Shown in pieces: positions 16,314 to 25,113 of a DNA stretch of 64,000 nt. Source of the DNA: JAVJST01 sp965229715 (lineage in GTDB: Bacteria > Pseudomonadota > Alphaproteobacteria > Rhodospirillales > Casp-alpha2). The DNA lies in contig CBDDJL010000002.1 of NCBI GenBank assembly GCA_965229715.1, positions 992,001 to 1,056,000 of the forward strand, in the 5' to 3' direction. The notes beneath the pieces were generated by a model. It was not told where the DNA came from. It made no database searches and saw only the letters and a program-made list of their open reading frames with translations. The translations under genes were made by a program, and so were the position numbers. Every line of letters begins with the position of its first letter. Position 1 is the first letter of the stretch.

Positions 16314-18386
16314 ATGAGCGACACCAGACTCCCTGAAGGCATCGAAGGTGTGCGTCCCGGCATTGATCCGGGCAGTAATCCGGGCGGCGAGGCGGACGCG
16401 CCGCCATCGGGCGCAGGGTCGCGCCTCGACGATCGCTATCTGAATGCCCGCGCCCAGCAATACGCCGAGAAATCGGCCTTCGGCGGCATGAGTCTCGGCT
16501 CGCGGATCTCTCTGTTCTTTTTCCTCGGCGCGCTGGCGGCGGCCGGTTTTGCGGTTCTCTTTCTTCAGGTCGACCGGCGCGTTTCCGCCGCTGTCGATGA
16601 ATGGCGAGAGGCGCAGCGGGTTGCGCAGTCGCTCGCTACCATCGAACGGTCCGTCGGCGATATCCGCGTGCTCGACCGCCGTTTCACGGCCGATCCGTCG
16701 CCGGCAACAGCGCAGGCGTTGCAGCGCGCACTGAACACCACGGGCCGGGCGGTCGAGGCCTTGGGATCGATCACCGGCGATGCCGACATCAGCGATGCCA
16801 TCGTCACGGTGCGCGATGGGTTCGCTCAGTACAGTAGCCAGTTCTCCGCTTACGTCGACCGCATCGAGGAAGCGGGTTACTCCGACGATGCGGGGCTTCG
16901 GGGCGAACGAAACGCCATGGCGCAGGACGTGCGCGCCAAGCTGAAAGTCATCGGACTCGCCCTGTCGGTTCCCGATTTCGATCTGCTGCACGCATCGGAC
17001 CCGGCGAACCTCGACAACGATCCTTATGCGGCGCTACGTCAGCGCATCCAGGCCGTCCTCGCCGAAGATGAAGCGATCGCGGCGGCGCGGGATGCAGCGG
17101 TTCGCGCGCTCGATCGGCACCAGGCCCTGACGGCGCGGCTTGCCGAACTGGCGCCGGTTCTGGCCGAGGGACCGGCGGCGGCATCGGACATAATCGACTA
17201 CATCGCGCCGAGTTTGCGCGTGCTGTCGGAATACAGTGCCGAACTCGGGCGTCGGGCGCCGGCCCGCTTCGAGGCCGAGCGGCAACGGGCGCGACAACTG
17301 ATCGCCGGTGGTAGCGCCGCCATCCTGTTCGTTCTCGTTCTCGCCGGTATTGTTCTGATGCGCAGCATGTCGGCACCGGTACAGCGGCTTTCTTTTGCGG
17401 CGGGCCGGTTGGCGGAGGGCGACCGATCGGTCAGCATCCCGGTGCGCGGTAACAGTGACGCGGCGGGCCGGATCGCGCGTGCGCTCGATGCCTGGCTCGA
17501 CAACCTGACCGAGATCGACCACCTGCGCGCAGAAATCGACGATCTCCGGCTGCGTCTCGTCGCCGAGGCCGAGCTGCGGACTGCCGCCGAACGCGCAACG
17601 GCGGCGATTCCCGAGGCCGAACGACCGGAATCGCCGACCCGCGATCCGGCTGTTGCATCGCCCGGCAAAGATGCGTCCATGCTGCCCATTGTCGAATCGC
17701 CCGCGGCCGTGCCGGATGGCGACAAGGTCACGTTGCCCCCGCCGCTGCCCGAGGCGACCGAGACACCGTCGCGCCGGTCGCCCGCGTCGTTCGGCGAGCG
17801 CGACGACGACGCGTCGCGCGGCACGTCGAGCCCGATCGGTTCCGCATCCCAGGAGCTCACCCGGTTCAGCGAGTTCGTCAACGATGCGACGCGCGACGTC
17901 GAGCGCACGGAAACCCTGATGCGGCAGCTCGGCGATACCGCGCGGCAGATCGCCGATCTCGAACAATGCGTCGAAACCATTCGCGACGAGGCGCACTTGC
18001 TGGTGTTCCGATCGCCGGGCGGCACGCTCGGCGGTCCTGACAACTTCGACGACGATACGCTGGTCTATCTGTCGGGCGACGCCAAGCGCCCGGACGGAGA
18101 GGTCGGCGCCAAGCGGTTCGATACGATCCGCGATGCCGTCGACCGCGCCGAACGTCTCGTCGTTTCCGTGCGCCGGTCGCTCGACAGCGTGACCGACATC
18201 GCTCAGGAAATCGCGACCAACGCCTCGGCGGAGGCGCTCGAGGCAACGAACAAGCTGCTCAGTCAGTCGGAATATCTGCAGAACATGCTCGACGATCTGG
18301 TCCACAAGATGAAGCCCGCGGCATCGCTTGGCGACGGGTCGGATCAGAACGGCAATTCCCGGACACGTCGCGACGGGGATCGCTAG
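16314..18386 (+). CDS. HAMP-domain membrane receptor-like protein without MCP core
   Basis: 690 aa. A 60-residue cytoplasmic N-terminus precedes TM1 (about 64-85). Next come a helical periplasmic domain of about 240 residues, TM2 (about 329-350) and a HAMP domain (about 350-402). The cytoplasmic part is a short coiled coil, a 100-residue Pro/Glu-rich linker, and a helical end with ATNASAEALEATNKLL, reminiscent of chemoreceptors. The strongly conserved CheA/CheW-binding hairpin tip is not visible. Probably a receptor-derived signalling or scaffold protein. The divergent small YjfB-like gene supports a motility link only weakly. Confidence 0.7.
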   Translation: MSDTRLPEGIEGVRPGIDPGSNPGGEADAPPSGAGSRLDDRYLNARAQQYAEKSAFGGMSLGSRISLFFFLGALAAAGFAVLFLQVDRRVSAAVDEWREAQRVAQSLATIERSVGDIRVLDRRFTADPSPATAQALQRALNTTGRAVEALGSITGDADISDAIVTVRDGFAQYSSQFSAYVDRIEEAGYSDDAGLRGERNAMAQDVRAKLKVIGLALSVPDFDLLHASDPANLDNDPYAALRQRIQAVLAEDEAIAAARDAAVRALDRHQALTARLAELAPVLAEGPAAASDIIDYIAPSLRVLSEYSAELGRRAPARFEAERQRARQLIAGGSAAILFVLVLAGIVLMRSMSAPVQRLSFAAGRLAEGDRSVSIPVRGNSDAAGRIARALDAWLDNLTEIDHLRAEIDDLRLRLVAEAELRTAAERATAAIPEAERPESPTRDPAVASPGKDASMLPIVESPAAVPDGDKVTLPPPLPEATETPSRRSPASFGERDDDASRGTSSPIGSASQELTRFSEFVNDATRDVERTETLMRQLGDTARQIADLEQCVETIRDEAHLLVFRSPGGTLGGPDNFDDDTLVYLSGDAKRPDGEVGAKRFDTIRDAVDRAERLVVSVRRSLDSVTDIAQEIATNASAEALEATNKLLSQSEYLQNMLDDLVHKMKPAASLGDGSDQNGNSRTRRDGDR

Positions 18387-18397
18387 CTCTCCCGCTC

Positions 18398-18457
18398 ATC
18401 CCGGCGCATGCCGGGATCCGCAAAGACATTGCATGAGGTCCCGGCCTGCGCCGGGAC
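18398..18457. repeat. Tandem CCGGC hairpins between convergent genes
   Basis: Two perfect short inverted repeats: TCCCGGC-gcat-GCCGGGA (18399-18416) and GTCCCGGC-ctgc-GCCGGGAC (18438-18457), 21 bases apart. They sit in the 106-base gap between the converging receptor-like gene and pgk, a typical position for REP/BIME-type elements that can act as bidirectional terminators. No T-tract follows either hairpin. Confidence 0.7.
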
Positions 18458-18492
18458 GAACGGCATTACTCGCTTTAGATCCGGTCTTCGGC

Positions 18493-19683
18493 TTACCCCA
18501 GCGCCGCGACGCCCGGCAGGGTCTTGCCTTCCAGCCATTCGAGAAACGCGCCGCCGGCGGTCGAGACATAGCTGAAATCGTCGACCACGCCGGCATTGCC
18601 GAGCGCGGCAACCGTATCGCCGCCGCCGGCGACGCTGGTCATTCTGCCCTGTTTCGTGAGGTCGGCGGCCTGGCGCGCCACGGCGTTGGTGCCGGCATCG
18701 AACGGTTCGATCTCGAATGCGCCCATGGGACCGTTCCACAGCAACGTCTTGCAATCGGCGAGCGCCGCGCCGACCGCCGCGATCGAATTGGGACCGACAT
18801 CGAGCATCATGCCGTCCGCCGGAATGGCGTCGAGCGTGACCGCTTCGTTCGCCGCGCCGGCGGCAAACTCCTTCGCCACGACCGCATCGACCGGCAGGAT
18901 AACCTCGCAACCCGAATCGTCGGCGCGGGCCAGAATGGCGCGAGCCTCGTCGGCCATGTCGGCTTCGCAAAGCGACGCGCCGACATCGATGCCTTGCGCG
19001 AACAGGAAGGTGTTGGCCATGCCGCCGCCGATGATCAGCTTGTCGACCTTGGGGATCAGGTTGCCGAGTACCGCCATCTTGGTTGAGACCTTGGCGCCGC
19101 CGACGACGGCGGCGACCGGATGCGCCGGGTTTTCCAGCGCGCTGCCCAAGGCTTCGAGTTCTGTCTGCATGTTGCGTCCGGCAACGCTCGGCAGGAATTC
19201 GGTGATCCCTTCCGTCGAGGCATGTGCCCGATGTGCGGCGGAAAACGCATCGTTGACGAAGACGTCGCCGAGTTTGGCAAGTGCCTCGGCGAAACCTGCG
19301 TCGTTGGCTTCCTCCCGGGCGTCGAAACGCAGATTTTCGAGCACGACGATATCACCGGGTCCGGCGTCAGCGAGCACAGCCCGCGCATCGTCGCCGACGG
19401 TATCTCCGGCGAACGTCACGGCGCGGCCGAGCACGTCGGCGAGCGCCTCGGCCACCGGTTGCAAGCTCATCTCCGCCACCACCTGTCCCTTCGGACGGCC
19501 GAAATGGGACAGCACCACGGCGATACCGCCCTTGTCGGCGACCTCGAGAACCGTCGGCGCGGTGCGCTCGAGCCGGGTCGTATCCGAAACCGCGCCGTCC
19601 TGCATCGGCACGTTGAGGTCGGTGCGGATCAGCACGCGTTTTCCGTTGAGATCGATATCGTCGAGGGTCTTGAAGCTCGGCAT
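18493..19683 (-). CDS. pgk: Phosphoglycerate kinase
   Basis: Glycolytic/gluconeogenic kinase making ATP and 3-phosphoglycerate from 1,3-bisphosphoglycerate. 396 aa, full length. Conserved pieces: GKRVLIRTDLNVP at residues 14-26, LSHFGRPKG, the hinge region VGGAKVSTKM, and the C-terminal nucleotide-site strings WNGPMGAFE and VAGGGDTVAAL. The ATG at 19683 follows GGAG. It is monocistronic here; gap and fba, which often adjoin it, are not in the window. Confidence 0.98.
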   Translation of the reverse strand: MPSFKTLDDIDLNGKRVLIRTDLNVPMQDGAVSDTTRLERTAPTVLEVADKGGIAVVLSHFGRPKGQVVAEMSLQPVAEALADVLGRAVTFAGDTVGDDARAVLADAGPGDIVVLENLRFDAREEANDAGFAEALAKLGDVFVNDAFSAAHRAHASTEGITEFLPSVAGRNMQTELEALGSALENPAHPVAAVVGGAKVSTKMAVLGNLIPKVDKLIIGGGMANTFLFAQGIDVGASLCEADMADEARAILARADDSGCEVILPVDAVVAKEFAAGAANEAVTLDAIPADGMMLDVGPNSIAAVGAALADCKTLLWNGPMGAFEIEPFDAGTNAVARQAADLTKQGRMTSVAGGGDTVAALGNAGVVDDFSYVSTAGGAFLEWLEGKTLPGVAALG

Positions 19684-19766
19684 GGCGGTTCCCGGAGAAA
19701 GCTGTGAAAGGCCGCCTGCTTATACGCAACCGGCCGACGCCTGCCAAGGCGGCGGACTGACGGAAA

Positions 19767-20711
19767 TTACGGCATCCCGTCCGCGCCGGCGCCGCACACG
19801 ATCGCGGCCACGGTGGCATCGTCATCGACGGAAACCGCGCCCGATTGCAATGCCGCGATGGACGCGGCGCCCGCGAGTTCTGAGGCGATGCCCATCTCGA
19901 ACCAGAGCCAGCGGGCGGCATCGCGCATGGCGTCGTCGGATACCGTGACGATGTCGTCGACGAGCGCCTCGATGATGCCGAAGTTCAGGTCTGCGCTGCG
20001 CTTCGGCGCCAAGGTGTTGGCCTCGGTCTCGATGGCCTCCAACGTCACCAATTCACCTGCTTCGCGGGACCGTTTCAGGGTCGGCGCGCCCTCGGCCTCG
20101 ACGCCGATGACGACGGCGTCCGGTTTCATCGTCTTAACGACGGTCGCGACGCCGGAAATCAGTCCGCCGCCGCCGATGGCGACGAGGACCACGTCGATGT
20201 CGGGCGACTGCTTCATCATTTCGCGGCCGACGGTGCCCTGGCCGGCGACGATGTGCGGATGATCGAACGGATGCAGATAGGTCATGCCGTCCCGTTCGGC
20301 GCGTTCGAGGGCGGCGGCATTGGCATCGTCGAAGTCGCGGCCCTCGACAATCACCTCGGCGCCCCATTTCCGGAGTTTCTCGGCCTTGGCGGCGGGCGCG
20401 CGTTCGGGCAGGTAGACCGTCGCCGCCGCGCCGGCCGCCTGCGCGGCATAGGCTACGGCAAGGCCGTGGTTGCCACCGGAGGCGGTAATCACGCCGCGTT
20501 TCAGCGCCGCGTCGTCAAGTTGCAACACCGCATTGCTGGCGCCGCGCGCCTTGAACGAGCCGGTCACCTGCAGGCATTCCAGCTTCAGCATCAGCGGTCC
20601 GTCGTGTAAGGGGGTCTTGATGAAGCGCGTGCGAAGGCAAGGGGTGCGCCGCACCTGGTCCTTGATGCGGTCGAACGCGGTTTCGATGTCGTCCAGCGTT
20701 GGATGGGGCAT
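19767..20711 (-). CDS. Threonine/serine dehydratase-like PLP enzyme
   Basis: Fold-type II PLP enzyme, 314 aa from the ATG at 20711. The Schiff-base lysine is in SFKARGASNAV, the ASGGNHGLAVAYAA motif binds the substrate carboxylate, and the phosphate loop is GGGGLISGVA. The catalytic domain has no regulatory ACT extension, so it matches catabolic threonine/serine dehydratase or serine racemase-type proteins rather than biosynthetic IlvA. The precise substrate is undecided. The in-frame upstream extension to 20762 looks non-coding. The next gene upstream (receiver protein) is 47 bases away in the same direction. Confidence 0.88.
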   Translation of the reverse strand: MPHPTLDDIETAFDRIKDQVRRTPCLRTRFIKTPLHDGPLMLKLECLQVTGSFKARGASNAVLQLDDAALKRGVITASGGNHGLAVAYAAQAAGAAATVYLPERAPAAKAEKLRKWGAEVIVEGRDFDDANAAALERAERDGMTYLHPFDHPHIVAGQGTVGREMMKQSPDIDVVLVAIGGGGLISGVATVVKTMKPDAVVIGVEAEGAPTLKRSREAGELVTLEAIETEANTLAPKRSADLNFGIIEALVDDIVTVSDDAMRDAARWLWFEMGIASELAGAASIAALQSGAVSVDDDATVAAIVCGAGADGMP

Positions 20712-20758
20712 GAATGTCGTCGCCTCGGAAATGATCGGTCCGGACGACGAACATCCCG

Positions 20759-21169
20759 TCACATGATGCCGACGGCAAGATGAATTTCGGTTGAAAGTTC
20801 CGTTGCCGAAATCGGTTTCAGCAGGACCTTGTTGGCGCCGACCTGCTCGGTGACTTCGTGCAGCAGCTTCGTTTCGTCGCCGGTCAGGATCAGCACAGGT
20901 GTCCGGTTTTTCTCGCGGCGCAGTTGATGAACCAGCTCCAGGCCGTCCATTTCCGCCATGTGAAGCTCGGAGACGATGACGTCCGGTGTTGCGGTTTCCG
21001 GATCGTGCAGAAGATCGTAGGCCATGCGGCCGTTTTCCGCTTCGGTCACCTGCTCGATGCCTTCCTGGCGCAGGAGCTGACGCAGAATCGAGCGCATGCC
21101 GGGCTGTTCGTCGACGATCATGACATTGAGCAATGCGTCAACCATGTTCATTTCGGTTGTGTCGTCCAT
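20759..21169 (-). CDS. Single-domain response regulator with Glu at the phospho-acceptor position
   Basis: 136 aa, a CheY-like receiver with no output domain. The acidic pocket (IVDEQPGMRSIL), the Thr of LILTGDE and the Lys of LLKPIS are in place. The phospho-accepting position is Glu68 (VIVSELHMAEMDG), where CheY has Asp57 in SDWNMPNMDG. Glu often mimics phospho-Asp, so the protein may be locked on or act as a phosphorylation-independent partner. The ATG at 21169 is preceded by GGGAGGCCGGCAG. Upstream lies a perfect palindrome at 21259-21274. Confidence 0.88.
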   Translation of the reverse strand: MDDTTEMNMVDALLNVMIVDEQPGMRSILRQLLRQEGIEQVTEAENGRMAYDLLHDPETATPDVIVSELHMAEMDGLELVHQLRREKNRTPVLILTGDETKLLHEVTEQVGANKVLLKPISATELSTEIHLAVGIM

Positions 21170-21258
21170 CTGCCGGCCTCCCGGGCAAATTCCGTATATC
21201 TTCACAATATCCGTAAAAATACGTATCAAAAACGAAAATGCTCGTGTCGCGATAATTA

Positions 21259-21274
21259 GATCACGTGCGTGATC
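21259..21274. promoter_or_regulatory. Palindromic operator candidate
   Basis: GATCACG-TG-CGTGATC, a perfect 7-base inverted repeat with 2-base spacer, in the AT-richer region 85 bases upstream of the receiver-protein start. Placement and symmetry suggest a dimeric regulator site. No regulator is identified. Confidence 0.4.
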
Positions 21275-21354
21275 GTGTTTGAGGCCGGACGATGTGTCTG
21301 GAGGACGGAAGAACGGCGGAAACTCATGGCGGTGCCGTATTGAGCCGCTCCGGA

Positions 21355-21852
21355 TCAATCGTAGTAGAATACCCGGACACGGACGCCGCCGGGCGGTACG
21401 GAGGCCCGCGCGAACCCGGGTTCGTCGTAGGCTTCGGTGGCGCCGGACACGCCCCAGCCCTCGAGCCAGCCACTGCCGCCGCCGTCATAATCCCAGTCGG
21501 CATTTTCGTCATGATGCACTGTGACGGCGTAGGGGCCGCCGGTCAGGCTGGGAAAATCGAACGTCATCGTGCCTTCGTCTGCCCGCGACACGCGGTAGGC
21601 CGCGTATCGCTCGTCATAGGCAGCGAGGGCATCGGCGGCGTCGTAAACGGTGACGATGATATTGCCGCGTGCGTTGCGAACAGCTTCGACCTCGATCCGG
21701 AGGCCGTCGTGCCCGTCGTATTCGAAGACGGCCGCCGCCGGTATCGACCGTTCGCGCGGAGCCGGCGAGAGCTCGCTTGCCAGCCAACCGCCCGCGATCA
21801 ACACGGATGCCGTGACGACGATGGCGGACGGCAGGTTGACGATGGCGCGCAC
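21355..21852 (-). CDS. DUF2141-like secreted or anchored protein
   Basis: 165 aa with a hydrophobic N-terminal segment (about residues 8-26) acting as signal or anchor. A beta-rich domain like the protein at 14251 follows: NARGNIIVTVYDAADALAAYDE, then GGPYAVTVHHDENADWDYDG and a C-terminal SVPPGGVRVRVFYYD. The acidic DENADWD loop corresponds to DEDSDDTFD of the first protein. It follows the sterol-desaturase-like gene by 9 bases and is probably co-transcribed with it. Confidence 0.75.
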   Translation of the reverse strand: MRAIVNLPSAIVVTASVLIAGGWLASELSPAPRERSIPAAAVFEYDGHDGLRIEVEAVRNARGNIIVTVYDAADALAAYDERYAAYRVSRADEGTMTFDFPSLTGGPYAVTVHHDENADWDYDGGGSGWLEGWGVSGATEAYDEPGFARASVPPGGVRVRVFYYD

Positions 21853-21861
21853 GGCGAATCG

Positions 21862-22767
21862 TTACTCGGCCGGCGCAGCTTGCCGCAGGTCCGGGTCGCC
21901 TTCGGGCTCCCAACCGGGCGGCATGATCAGGACGCGCAGCTTGTCGGCGACGCCGCGGGTGCGGACAATTCGGCGGCCGAGATCGTAAAGCCCGTGCAGG
22001 AAGACGATAATCGGATTGATGCTCTCGACCTGCTTCGAGAGACCGAACACGACGGACTCGTCTTCTTCCTCGAACGTGCCGAACAGGCGATCCCATATGA
22101 TGAACATCGCGCCGAAATTCTTGTCGTGGTACTGCACGTTGGCGCCGTGATGAACGCGATGATGAGATGGCGTGTTCATGATGAACTCGATGGCGCGCGG
22201 GAACTTGCCGAACGATTCCGTGTGCAGGAACGTTTGATACTGCAGCACGAAAAGCGTTGCGAAGAACGCGACAACCGGATCGAAGCCGATGATCACCAGC
22301 CAGATGTCGAAGACAATGGCCCAGAGATCGTCCAGCGGGCCGAAACGGTAGGCAACGGACATGTTGAAATTGGGCGAGGAGTGATGCACTTCGTGGGTCG
22401 CCCACGCCATACCCACCCTGTGCGTGAAGCGATGTCCCCAGTAGTAGGTCAGGTCCGCCAGCAGAATGCAGACCAGCACGCTGGCCCACGTGGTCTCGAT
22501 CTCGAACAGAGCGAATTCATGGGCGCCATAGAACAGGACGCCATAGAGGCTGTAGAACACGGCATAGCTGATGCCGAGATAGGCCGAGTAAGTCAGAATA
22601 TTGGTGGCCGAGTCGCCGAGCAGGCGCCAGCTCATGCTGCCGTGGCCGGCGTATCGGCACATCTCGATAACGAAGATGCCGGCGGCGAGATACAAGACCC
22701 AGTCATTGATCAACGTTTCGATGCTCCAGATCGATCCGTTGTTTACGAATTCGAACAGCGTTTCCAA
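21862..22767 (-). CDS. Sterol desaturase / fatty acid hydroxylase family protein
   Basis: 301 aa integral membrane di-iron oxygenase. The histidine clusters are HRFTH, HEVHHSS and HHRVHHG, spread over cytoplasmic loops between about five hydrophobic helices, as in the FA-hydroxylase superfamily. It hydroxylates or desaturates a lipid (hopanoid, carotenoid, ether lipid or sterol); the substrate cannot be told. The divergent TetR gene 102 bases away is a likely regulator, and the DUF2141 gene follows in the same transcript. Confidence 0.9.
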   Translation of the reverse strand: METLFEFVNNGSIWSIETLINDWVLYLAAGIFVIEMCRYAGHGSMSWRLLGDSATNILTYSAYLGISYAVFYSLYGVLFYGAHEFALFEIETTWASVLVCILLADLTYYWGHRFTHRVGMAWATHEVHHSSPNFNMSVAYRFGPLDDLWAIVFDIWLVIIGFDPVVAFFATLFVLQYQTFLHTESFGKFPRAIEFIMNTPSHHRVHHGANVQYHDKNFGAMFIIWDRLFGTFEEEDESVVFGLSKQVESINPIIVFLHGLYDLGRRIVRTRGVADKLRVLIMPPGWEPEGDPDLRQAAPAE

Positions 22768-22869
22768 TTCTCTTTCTCCACCGAGGGCATGCCCTGTTGT
22801 TGACAGCAGCCCAAGATGGGGTTACGCCTTCGAATATATTTTGTCAGGTTTGATAATTAATAAACCCCG
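22768..22869. promoter_or_regulatory. Divergent promoter region, desaturase-like gene and TetR gene
   Basis: A 102-base gap with both starts facing outwards. The half next to the TetR gene is AT-rich (TTTGATAATTAATAAA) and has no ribosome-binding site before the ATG at 22870, so that message may be leaderless. Autoregulation and control of the desaturase-like gene by the TetR protein is inferred from layout only. Confidence 0.45.
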
Positions 22870-23457
22870 ATGGCGAGACCCAATCTGAAATCCGAACGGC
22901 GCTCACAGATCATCGACGCCTGCGAGATCTGTTTCGCCCGTTACGGCGTCGAGGGGACCACGCTTGACCGCGTTGCCGAGGAAGCCGGCCTCGCAAGGCC
23001 GTTGATCCGTCACAACGTCGGCAATCGCGACGAACTGATTGCGGCGACGGTCGAGAGGTTCATCGAGCGATCCGATGATGCCATACGGCGAACGATCGAT
23101 GCCCTGCCCAGGGATAACCGGATCAAGACGCTGATCGACTGGCTGTTCGACCCGGCAATGTCGGATTCGGGGTTTACACGCGTATCGGACGCCCTGACCA
23201 CGGCTGCCGCGAATGACCCGGCACTAGCGCGAACCATGCGCGATTGGACGCGCCGTTTCGTTAGCACGCTGGCGGAAGTTATCGACGAGACCTGCCCCGG
23301 TATCGATGCACAGGAAAGCAACGCCGTGGCCGCCGGAATGACCGCAGCATACTTCATGACGGAATCGGTCAGCACGATGGGGCCGATGACCGACATCCGT
23401 TCCGCCTGTAAGGAGGCCGCCATACGGCTCGCCGATACATTGCCTGTCAGCCGTTAG
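22870..23457 (+). CDS. TetR/AcrR family transcriptional regulator
   Basis: 195 aa. The N-terminal helix-turn-helix is typical (RRSQIIDACEICFARYGVEG, then TLDRVAEEAGLARPLIRHNV with recognition helix near residues 30-50), followed by a helical ligand-binding domain. It probably represses itself and the divergent sterol-desaturase-like operon. It converges with ccmI, whose stop is 25 bases beyond its own. Confidence 0.92.
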   Translation: MARPNLKSERRSQIIDACEICFARYGVEGTTLDRVAEEAGLARPLIRHNVGNRDELIAATVERFIERSDDAIRRTIDALPRDNRIKTLIDWLFDPAMSDSGFTRVSDALTTAAANDPALARTMRDWTRRFVSTLAEVIDETCPGIDAQESNAVAAGMTAAYFMTESVSTMGPMTDIRSACKEAAIRLADTLPVSR

Positions 23458-23482
23458 GACCCGCCGCAGCGGTTGCCGTAAT

Positions 23483-24628
23483 CTATTCGCCGGCAGTCTC
23501 GGCCCGTTCCAGGGCGTCGGCGGCTTTTTCGTCCTCGCCCAGCACCTGGTAGGCGCGGGCCAGTCGCAACCAGCCTTCGCGATCGTCGGGATTGTCCGCG
23601 AGCCGGTCGGCAAGGCGCTGGACCATGGAGCGGATGAACGCGAGTTGTTCTTCCGCAGACATCTCCTCGGCGTTCTCGATGTCTTCCTGGGTTGGTCCCG
23701 GGATAGCCGGCCCGCCGAGACCGCCACCGAGATCGTCGCGAAGCGCTACCGCCGCTTCGCTCGGCTGGATCGACCCGGCGTCGATGCCCGTTTCGGACGC
23801 GGCACCCGCGATATGCTGCCTGATGGTCGGGACCCACGGCGCATCGGCGGGGGAAAGATGCAACAGGTCGACCCATTCCCCGATGCCGCCACGGGCATCG
23901 CCGGACTGAATCTTCGCGAGGCCAATGTAGTAGCGGGGTTTCGGTTCGTACGGTTGCGACTTACGGAGATTCTCGAACACGGTGAGGATGTCCGGCGTGA
24001 CGATGGAGTCGTTGACGATCACGTCGACCTCGGCGGCTTCTGCGAGCAGCGCCGGGTCGCCGCTGACTTCCCAGGCATTCAGATAGGCGCGCTTGGCGTC
24101 GGCGAACTGTTGCAGGACCAGATAGCTGCGGCCGAGCATGGCCCAGCCCTCGACATCGTTCGGCTCGGATTTGAGGCGCTCTTCGAGGCGCGCGACCATG
24201 TCGGCGATGGCGGGGGGCGTCCCGCCGGCCATGTCGGTTTCTGCGCCATGGCGGGCGGCAAACGGCTGATCGGGCAGCGCCGGCTGACCGAGCACGAAAT
24301 AAACCGCAACCGCGGCGGCGGGAATGACCGGCAAGGCGGTCAGCAGAATGGCGGTCGAGGCGCGGCTGCCGTGAAAGCCCGATCCTGTGCGGCGCTTGGC
24401 GTCGGCCGCAAGCAGGCGGCGCTCGATCTCCCGCTTCGCCTGATCCGCCTGATCGCCCGACAGCAGGCCGCGCTCCCGGTCGTGCTCGAGTTCCGCAAGC
24501 TGATCGCGGTAGACGCCGATATCGTAGTCGGCACGCTTCGCGCTTGTCGGCCGGCGCCGCAGCAATGGCACGGCGAGAAAGGCGACGATCAGGACGCTGA
24601 GCAGGGAGATGGCGACCAGCAGGCTCAT
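23483..24628 (-). CDS. ccmI: Cytochrome c maturation protein CcmI
   Basis: Apocytochrome c chaperone of system I haem attachment. 381 aa with two transmembrane helices (residues 3-22 and about 93-115), an intervening cytoplasmic loop (YDIGVYRDQLAELEHDRERG), and a periplasmic TPR region of at least four repeats that binds apocytochrome C-termini. A further TPR pair is near the end. It overlaps ccmH by 4 bases and is the last gene of the operon. Confidence 0.93.
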   Translation of the reverse strand: MSLLVAISLLSVLIVAFLAVPLLRRRPTSAKRADYDIGVYRDQLAELEHDRERGLLSGDQADQAKREIERRLLAADAKRRTGSGFHGSRASTAILLTALPVIPAAAVAVYFVLGQPALPDQPFAARHGAETDMAGGTPPAIADMVARLEERLKSEPNDVEGWAMLGRSYLVLQQFADAKRAYLNAWEVSGDPALLAEAAEVDVIVNDSIVTPDILTVFENLRKSQPYEPKPRYYIGLAKIQSGDARGGIGEWVDLLHLSPADAPWVPTIRQHIAGAASETGIDAGSIQPSEAAVALRDDLGGGLGGPAIPGPTQEDIENAEEMSAEEQLAFIRSMVQRLADRLADNPDDREGWLRLARAYQVLGEDEKAADALERAETAGE

Positions 24629-25113
24629 GACCGCCGATCCCCGTCTTCGTCGCCGTCACCGGTCAGGGCGTCGATCCGCCTGCGCTGTTCGGCGTCGAGA
24701 TCGTCGGCATCCCGGCCCGGTGTCGCATGACGACGATAGGTGTAACCTGCGAAAATCACCGCGCACATGAGAAAGAAAACCGGCCCGAACCAGAGCAGAA
24801 AGGTCGCCGAGTTGAACGGCGGCGTCAGCAGCACGAAGTCGCCGTAGCGCTCGACGATATAGCTCTTGACCTCGTCGTTGCTGTCGCCGGCGACAAGGCG
24901 TTCGCGGACCAACACGCGTAGATCGCGGGCGAGGCCGGCGTCCGAGTCGTCGATCGACTGGTTCTGGCAGACCAGACAGCGCAGGTCCTTGCTGATCTCG
25001 CGGGCGCGTTCCTCGAGCGCCGGGTCCTTGAGCACTTCGTCGGGCAAGACGGCGAGGCCAGGCCGGGCGAAACCGGTCGCCACAACGAGGGCGACGAGCA
25101 GAATGCGGATCAT
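24625..25113 (-). CDS. ccmH: Cytochrome c maturation protein CcmH
   Basis: Membrane-anchored thiol protein that presents reduced apocytochrome c to the CcmF haem lyase. 162 aa with a signal peptide (residues 1-21), the redox motif LRCLVCQNQS in the expected helical domain, and a transmembrane helix near 105-126 (FLLWFGPVFFLMCAVIFAGY). The start at 25113 overlaps the ccmG stop (ATGA). The open frame continues upstream, but only as ccmG read out of frame. Confidence 0.95.
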   Translation of the reverse strand: MIRILLVALVVATGFARPGLAVLPDEVLKDPALEERAREISKDLRCLVCQNQSIDDSDAGLARDLRVLVRERLVAGDSNDEVKSYIVERYGDFVLLTPPFNSATFLLWFGPVFFLMCAVIFAGYTYRRHATPGRDADDLDAEQRRRIDALTGDGDEDGDRRS

